A stretch of DNA of 12,931 nucleotides from Holosporales bacterium (GTDB taxonomy: Bacteria; Pseudomonadota; Alphaproteobacteria; RUG11792), in the NCBI GenBank assembly GCA_031262205.1, contig JAISID010000045.1, positions 1-12,931 of the forward strand, read 5' to 3'. This document shows positions 7,509 to 12,931 of this stretch, piece by piece. Made by a program: the position numbers and the translations under genes. How positions within the stretch are numbered: position 1 is the stretch's first letter; each line of letters begins with the position of its first letter. The notes under the pieces are model-generated. The model had not been told where the DNA came from. It searched no databases and was given only the letters and a program-made list of their open reading frames with translations.

Positions 7509-8059
7509 CGGGAGGGGCGTATAGTCCTATTCTTCTTCATTAACTCCGGCGTACGCTTATACAGAGCAAATCGCTTTTATATTTTCTCAAAACGGTTTGT
7601 GTTTAAATTTTAAGCTAAAATCGCGATTTTTAAAATAACCGATAAGTTATCAATCCTACGCAAGGCTATTGTAAAAGCCGCATTTTAAGGGATAATCTCT
7701 TGCCAACTTCAAAAAATTATCGCTCCTATTTTCAGTGTAAAATACCGCTTTCCTAACTGTCAAAAAATTTTTCCGGCCATACGCTCGGTTTTTATCTGCT
7801 TCGCCCAATTCTAATATTTGAAGCAGCCTGATCCTTCGCGCGCTAGGTATTAAAACAATAGAGAACCGCCTCATAGTAAGCGATAATAAATTTTAATTTG
7901 TTTATTGTTCGTCGGGGATAGGGGAATATTTCTAAAGTTTTTAAAATAATGAAAGTTAAAGTTTTAGAAAATACCTTTTTACGTCTCTAAGAAACCGTCT
8001 ATACTAAGCAGACGGCGACAGTCTTTACGTAAATGTTTATGGGAGAGAAAAAAAATAAT

Positions 8060-8086
8060 TTGACAATTTACATACATTGTTATAAA
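8060..8086 (+). promoter_or_regulatory. groESL promoter
   Basis: A perfect TTGACA at 8060-8065 is followed by TATAAA at 8081-8086 (15-base spacer) or the overlapping TAAATT at 8083-8088 (17-base spacer). The CIRCE operator abuts and overlaps the end of this promoter, so bound HrcA would block initiation. Confidence 0.65.
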
Positions 8087-8113
8087 TTAGCGCTCAGAGG
8101 CAGAGATTGCTAA
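8087..8113. promoter_or_regulatory. CIRCE operator (HrcA binding site)
   Basis: The left half is TTAGCGCTC, then exactly nine bases, then GATTGCTAA. The consensus is TTAGCACTC-N9-GAGTGCTAA, so each half differs at one position. The location between promoter and groES start is classical. It implies HrcA repression of groESL, relieved on heat shock when GroEL is titrated by unfolded protein. Confidence 0.88.
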
Positions 8114-8139
8114 CATATAGTTTATAAAGGAGATAGAGA

Positions 8140-8427
8140 ATGAAATTTAGACCGTTATACGATAGAGTTCTCGTTGAAAGACTCGAATCTGAATCAAAGA
8201 CAAGCGGAGGAATTATAATTCCAGATACCGCGAAAGAAAAGCCGATGAAAGGCAAAGTTATCGCCGTTGGAAACGGGACGAAATCTGAAAAGGGAGACAT
8301 CGTTCCGCTTCAAGTGAAGGTTGGAGATAAAGTTCTTTTCGGCAAGTGGTCCGGCAACGAGATAAAGCTCGAAGGCAAGGACTACCTTGTTATGAAAGAA
8401 TCGGATATCATGGGAATTTTTGAATAA
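8140..8427 (+). CDS. groES: Co-chaperonin GroES (Hsp10)
   Basis: A 95-residue protein of normal length that forms the heptameric lid of the GroEL folding chamber in the cytoplasm. MKFRPLYDRVLVERL, the mobile-loop region around SKTSGGIIIPDTAKEKP, and the ending GKDYLVMKESDIMGIFE are all canonical. The ATG is preceded by AAGGAG at 8127-8132, the best ribosome site in the window, in keeping with high expression. groEL begins 18 bases after the stop. Confidence 0.97.
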   Translation: MKFRPLYDRVLVERLESESKTSGGIIIPDTAKEKPMKGKVIAVGNGTKSEKGDIVPLQVKVGDKVLFGKWSGNEIKLEGKDYLVMKESDIMGIFE

Positions 8428-8445
8428 TTTTAGGAGAATATAACA

Positions 8446-10086
<1,641 letters not shown>

Positions 10087-10108
10087 AATCCCTTTAGCGT
10101 AAAATAAT

Positions 10109-10143
10109 AAGGAACAGCGTAAAAAAATAACTCGCTGTTCCTT
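10109..10143 (+). terminator. groESL terminator hairpin
   Basis: AAGGAACAGCG pairs perfectly with CGCTGTTCCTT (11 bp) around a 13-base A-rich loop, 23 bases after the groEL stop. The following CCTTTCC is only partly T-rich, so it may be a hairpin stabilising the mRNA 3' end or a weak intrinsic terminator. Confidence 0.7.
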
Positions 10144-10182
10144 CCTTTCCTATGAAAATCTTTCAACTAATTGCTTGGATGC

Positions 10183-10320
10183 ATTGGGAGCGGCATTAGT
10201 TTTAAACGGCATTGTTTAGAGATAAGAGTCGCATATAAGACGGCGTGGAGAATGTTAAAAAGATAAGCCGCGTGGAATAAAGAGATAAAGAAAGCCTTTG
10301 GAGCAATACAGGCTGAACGA
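10183..10320 (+). pseudogene. Probable decayed transposase fragment, IS1595-like
   Basis: In the frame starting at 10183 the translation reads GSGISFKRHCLEIRVAYKTA then WRMLKR and stops at 10264. ISxK...REI.V.YKTAWRM resembles the helix-turn-helix of IS1595-family transposases (SAKxLxRELGVTYKTAWRM). The neighbouring frame gives TALFRD for the segment that looks wrong in the first frame, as expected after a small indel. After the stop, the same frame reads AAWNKEIKKAFGAIQAERQ. No DDE catalytic part or inverted repeats are seen, so this would be a fossil. The assignment rests on a short motif. Confidence 0.4.
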
Positions 10321-10372
10321 CAATAGTTTCGTTAATATACTGGAACAAAGTATTTTTGTAAGAAATTAGAAT

Positions 10373-11145
10373 ATGCAAGAAGAAAATAAACTTACTATAA
10401 CTATAAAAAATAGTAAGCCGATAGAGCTAAATCAGTTTGCGTCTTCATTAGACGCATTATCGGCTCAATATGATTCTTTCTTAAAAAATCCGATATAGAT
10501 TATGACAAGAATCAGAGAACGCTTTATATTTCTAACATAAAACAAGGAAGCATAATAATAGAATTATTTAGCAATGTTCTTCAAATAATAAAAGATTATC
10601 TGCCAATAGTAACTTTTTTTAAATATTTAAAAGATACCTTTTCTTATTTTTCGGGCAAAATCAAAGAAAAAAAATATGTATATTCAAAAAAAGATTGCGA
10701 ACAACTTAACCAGCTTTTAAATATACCGGCGCAAGATAAAAATGGAAGTATTAATTTTGATTTATCCAAAAATAAAGGCAAGATAACTATTAATTGTATT
10801 GAAGCTAATGCTATTCAAAACGGTCTTAAAAAAGAACAAGAGGAACTCGATATAGAAAAACAACAAAAATTTCAGAAAGAATTAATGTATTGGGCTAGCG
10901 CAAGTTTTATTGCGAAAAACAAAAGGATTTCTAATAAAGTCATTATAGAAAATATAGATAAAAGTCCTAAAAATGTTACATTTATTAATGAAGAAGATGA
11001 AAAAATTGCCAAAAGTTATAATGGAAAATTTAAAAAAGATTGGCAAGACCTTAACTATATAGTAGACGTGGAAGTCCTTTATATCCAAGGCGTTCCTAAA
11101 ACTTATAAAATACTAAAGTTATATGTTGATGAAATATACGACTAA
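10373..11145 (+). pseudogene. Orphan gene interrupted by a -1 frameshift at a slippery A-run
   Basis: ATG at 10373 opens a 41-codon frame ending at TAG 10496-10498. A -1 shift at A AAA AAT (10483-10489) joins it to a frame open from 10489 to TAA at 11143, giving a 257-residue product. Neither part looks complete alone: the second has no ATG/GTG/TTG before 10885. The joined protein has an N-terminal strand-rich part (NKLTITIKNSKPIELN), an amphipathic or hydrophobic stretch near residues 59-91 (GSIIIELF...YLPIVTFFKYL), a lysine- and glutamate-rich helical part near 165-180, and a C-terminal domain ending YKILKLYVDEIYD. I do not recognise the family. The gene is visibly more AT-rich and poorer in CpG codons than groEL or glmU, suggesting acquisition. 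It could be a simple one-base deletion or a programmed shift. Confidence 0.65.
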
Positions 11146-11171
11146 ACATAATAAGAAACATATTTTAATAA

Positions 11172-11357
11172 AAGGGGGCAATTACTTATAAAAAATCCTC
11201 TAGCAAATTATTTGCAAGACGCCAAGATATTTTTTATACAAATTTCCGTTTTACAGGATACAAGGGGATTATTAAAGTCATACTTTCAAATATTGCCGCG
11301 TATTTAAGAAATAATCCTTATATTAAAAACTTCGGTTTTTGCATTCGCAGAGTTTAA
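11172..11357 (+). other. Gap before glmU with a short start-less open frame
   Basis: Between the orphan gene and glmU one frame stays open for about 61 codons (reading for example FRFTGYKGIIKVILSNIAAY) but has no usual start codon and no recognised family. A GGGGG purine tract lies at its beginning. It may be a remnant or chance. Confidence 0.2.
11325..11340. terminator. AAAAAC-TTCG-GTTTTT hairpin before glmU
   Basis: A 6-bp stem closed by a C(UUCG)G tetraloop, with T5 on the descending arm. It overlaps the start of the candidate glmU promoter. The stem is short and A/T-rich but the tetraloop is the stable kind; it could act as a weak bidirectional terminator. Confidence 0.35.
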
Positions 11358-11367
11358 AAGTTATAAT
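11339..11367 (+). promoter_or_regulatory. Candidate glmU promoter
   Basis: TTGCAT at 11339-11344 and a perfect TATAAT at 11362-11367 are 17 bases apart. Transcription would start near 11374, about 27 bases before the glmU ATG. Confidence 0.5.
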
Positions 11368-11400
11368 TAATGGGATTATATATTCGTCTTTCTGTGAGCA

Positions 11401-12711
11401 ATGTCGATTGATTGCGTAATTCTTGCCGGCGGGCTTGGCTCTCGAATGAATTCGTCTACTTTGAAATTTTTTCAAACGATAGCCGACAAACCGTTGATTG
11501 AATACGTCGCGGACGCTTGCAAAGAAATTGCCGCGAATTCGATAATTACCGTCGTATCCAAACGTTTCAAAGATTATGGATTTCCTCTCGATACAAAAAC
11601 CGTAGTTCAAAACCGCCCGAGCGGAACCGCAAACGCCGTTTTGCAAGCGATGCCCTTGCTAAATTCCGAATATACGATCGTAATGTACGGCGACGCATTT
11701 TTGGCTGAAAGAAGTTGCCTCAAAGAATTGGCCGAAGCTCCAGGCGACGCTGTATTTATTGCGACGGAACTTCCCAACAATTTGTCTTGCATGCCGTACG
11801 GCCGCGTTATCACAGACGGCGATAAATTCCAAAAAATAGTTGAATTTAAAGACGCGACCGATACCGAAAAGCAATGTAATCTCGTTAACTCCGGAATTTA
11901 TAAATTCAAAACTAGTATTTTAAAAAAGTTTATCGACAATGTTCAAAAAAACAATGCCGCAAAAGAATATTACCTAACGGATATCCTTGAAATATTGAAA
12001 ACCAACGGCTTTGAAGTTTCAGCGTTAAAAAGTCAAGAATATCGACTCTTTCACGGAATTAACACTATGCAGGATTTAGCCGTCGCTGAAGAAATAATGC
12101 AAACAAAATTACGAGAAAAATTTATGAAATCAGGAGTGAAGTTGCTAGCTCCAGAATCCGTCTATTTTTCATTTGACACGGAAATAGAAAACGACGTCGT
12201 AATAGAACAAAACGTTGTTATTAAAGGGAAAGTTAAAATCAAATCTGGAGCTAAAATTAAGGCTTTCTCATATATTGAAAACTGCGAAATTATGGAAAAC
12301 ACCTCGATCGGTCCGTTTGCAAGGCTCCGCAACGATACTAAACTGTTAGAAAATTCTTGCGTTGGAAACTTTGTGGAGGTAAAAGGTTCCGTCGTAGGGA
12401 GCAATTCTAAAATAAAACATTTATCCTATATAGGAGACGCGACCATAGGGAATAATTCTAACGTTGGCGCAGGGACGGTAATATGCAATTACGACGGCGT
12501 GAGGAAACATAAAACGCATATCGGAGACGAAGCGTTTATAGGTTCGAATTCAACGTTAATATCGCCGATAACAATCAACAAAGGAGCAATAATCGCGGCG
12601 GGCAGCGTTATAGACAAAGACGTCCCTCCCGATAGTCTCGCGATTTCAAGGAGCGAGCAAAAAAATATACTTGGAAAAGCCGCTCAAATTTGGGAACGAA
12701 AGAGAAAGTAA
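11401..12711 (+). CDS. glmU: Bifunctional GlcNAc-1-P uridyltransferase / glucosamine-1-P acetyltransferase
   Basis: Cytoplasmic enzyme that acetylates glucosamine-1-phosphate and then forms UDP-GlcNAc, precursor of peptidoglycan and lipid A. At 436 residues it is about 20 shorter than E. coli GlmU. The N-terminal pyrophosphorylase domain has LAGGLGSRM, a conserved lysine in TLKFFQ, GTANAV, YGDA and LVNSGIY. YYLTDILEIL precedes a linker, and a left-handed beta-helix begins near residue 250. Acetyltransferase residues are in place: FARLR with R310, VEVKG with K328, KHLSYIGD with H340, and CNYDG. The sugar-binding loop is divergent (LKFFQ for the usual PKVLH; GTAN for GTAH), but nothing suggests inactivation. 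The ATG at 11401 has only a weak GTGAG ribosome site. glmS is not seen directly after it within the window. Confidence 0.95.
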   Translation: MSIDCVILAGGLGSRMNSSTLKFFQTIADKPLIEYVADACKEIAANSIITVVSKRFKDYGFPLDTKTVVQNRPSGTANAVLQAMPLLNSEYTIVMYGDAFLAERSCLKELAEAPGDAVFIATELPNNLSCMPYGRVITDGDKFQKIVEFKDATDTEKQCNLVNSGIYKFKTSILKKFIDNVQKNNAAKEYYLTDILEILKTNGFEVSALKSQEYRLFHGINTMQDLAVAEEIMQTKLREKFMKSGVKLLAPESVYFSFDTEIENDVVIEQNVVIKGKVKIKSGAKIKAFSYIENCEIMENTSIGPFARLRNDTKLLENSCVGNFVEVKGSVVGSNSKIKHLSYIGDATIGNNSNVGAGTVICNYDGVRKHKTHIGDEAFIGSNSTLISPITINKGAIIAAGSVIDKDVPPDSLAISRSEQKNILGKAAQIWERKRK

Positions 12712-12825
12712 TATATTCTAAAAGAAAAACATAACGATATCGGCTATCAGTATTTTAATTATAGATAAATACGATAATTTCCAACAAGTATGCGTAAGTA
12801 TATGTAAAATCAAAAAAAAAAAAAG

Positions 12826-12854
12826 ATGAAAATACGAGCGGAAGAGAGTATAAT
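12826..12854 (+). promoter_or_regulatory. Candidate promoter for the gene at the right edge
   Basis: A perfect TATAAT (12849-12854) with ATGAAA (4 of 6) 17 bases upstream, just after a run of 13 A residues (12812-12824) that could act as an UP-like element. It lies about 50 bases before the ATG at 12906. Confidence 0.45.
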
Positions 12855-12905
12855 GATAAAAAGAAACAATGAATAATTTAGTAAAATTAGAATAGGGAAA
12901 GAACA

Positions 12906-12931
12906 ATGAGAAATAAGATAGGGATTAGCAT
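12906..12931 (+). CDS. Possible start of a further gene (cut by window edge)
   Basis: ATG at 12906 begins MRNKIGIS and runs off the window. The support is a purine-rich AGGGAAAG stretch a few bases before it and the candidate promoter at 12826-12854. Eight codons are too few to identify a product. Confidence 0.35.

Larger units (their letters stand above)
7125..8086. other. Long non-coding gap between lnt and groES
   Basis: About 960 bases before the CIRCE element. It contains palindromic repeat copy 2 (7361-7508), a small CGGAC-GATT-GTCCG stem near 7191-7204, a 6-bp CCGTCT/AGACGG stem with a 9-base loop at 7995-8015, and the groES promoter. A 72-codon minus-strand frame at 7874-7656 has no ribosome site and no recognisable family. 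I see no tRNA, 6S, tmRNA or SRP RNA signature in it. Confidence 0.55.

Noticed and set aside
7656..7874. 72-codon minus-strand open frame before groES
   Set aside because: No ribosome site, no recognisable motif and an isolated position; kept only as a note in the gap description.

Overview
This 12.9-kb window reads as a piece of an AT-rich bacterial chromosome, most likely from an alphaproteobacterium and possibly a host-associated lineage (Holosporales- or Rickettsiales-like). That is inference from protein style: the GGWSPEREVSL start of the Ddl ligase, the LolC/E N-terminus, the GroEL sequence, and a CIRCE operator before groESL. No rRNA is present to confirm it. Coding density is only moderate, with several long non-coding gaps and decayed sequence, as in reducing genomes.

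Layout. The left edge holds a minus-strand lipoprotein-release permease (lolC/E type, cut by the window edge). Next, also on the minus strand, is a large 653-residue protein with a NERD-like PD-(D/E)xK nuclease core, directly downstream of a tRNA-Leu(UAA) that has a strong promoter. The plus strand then carries ddl, a Sel1-repeat secreted protein or lipoprotein overlapping lnt, the groES-groEL operon, a frameshifted AT-rich orphan gene, glmU, and what may be the first codons of another gene at the right edge.

Function. Most intact genes serve the cell envelope: Ddl makes the D-Ala-D-Ala dipeptide, GlmU makes UDP-GlcNAc for peptidoglycan and lipid A, Lnt adds the third acyl chain to lipoproteins, and LolC/E releases mature lipoproteins from the inner membrane. 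The Sel1 protein beside lnt may itself be a lipoprotein. GroESL is the heat-shock chaperonin, apparently under HrcA/CIRCE control.

Accessory or unexplained material. Two copies of a ~150-bp nested palindrome with perfect 18-bp terminal inverted repeats lie in opposite orientation around the sel1-lnt pair. A 20-bp near-repeat sits about 110-120 bases before both ddl and the Sel1 gene. A small fossil resembling an IS1595-family transposase helix-turn-helix follows groEL. Beside it lies the orphan gene, whose two frames join exactly at an A AAA AAT slippery heptamer. The orphan gene, the palindromic repeat family and the tRNA-linked nuclease-like protein are the parts most worth a second look.
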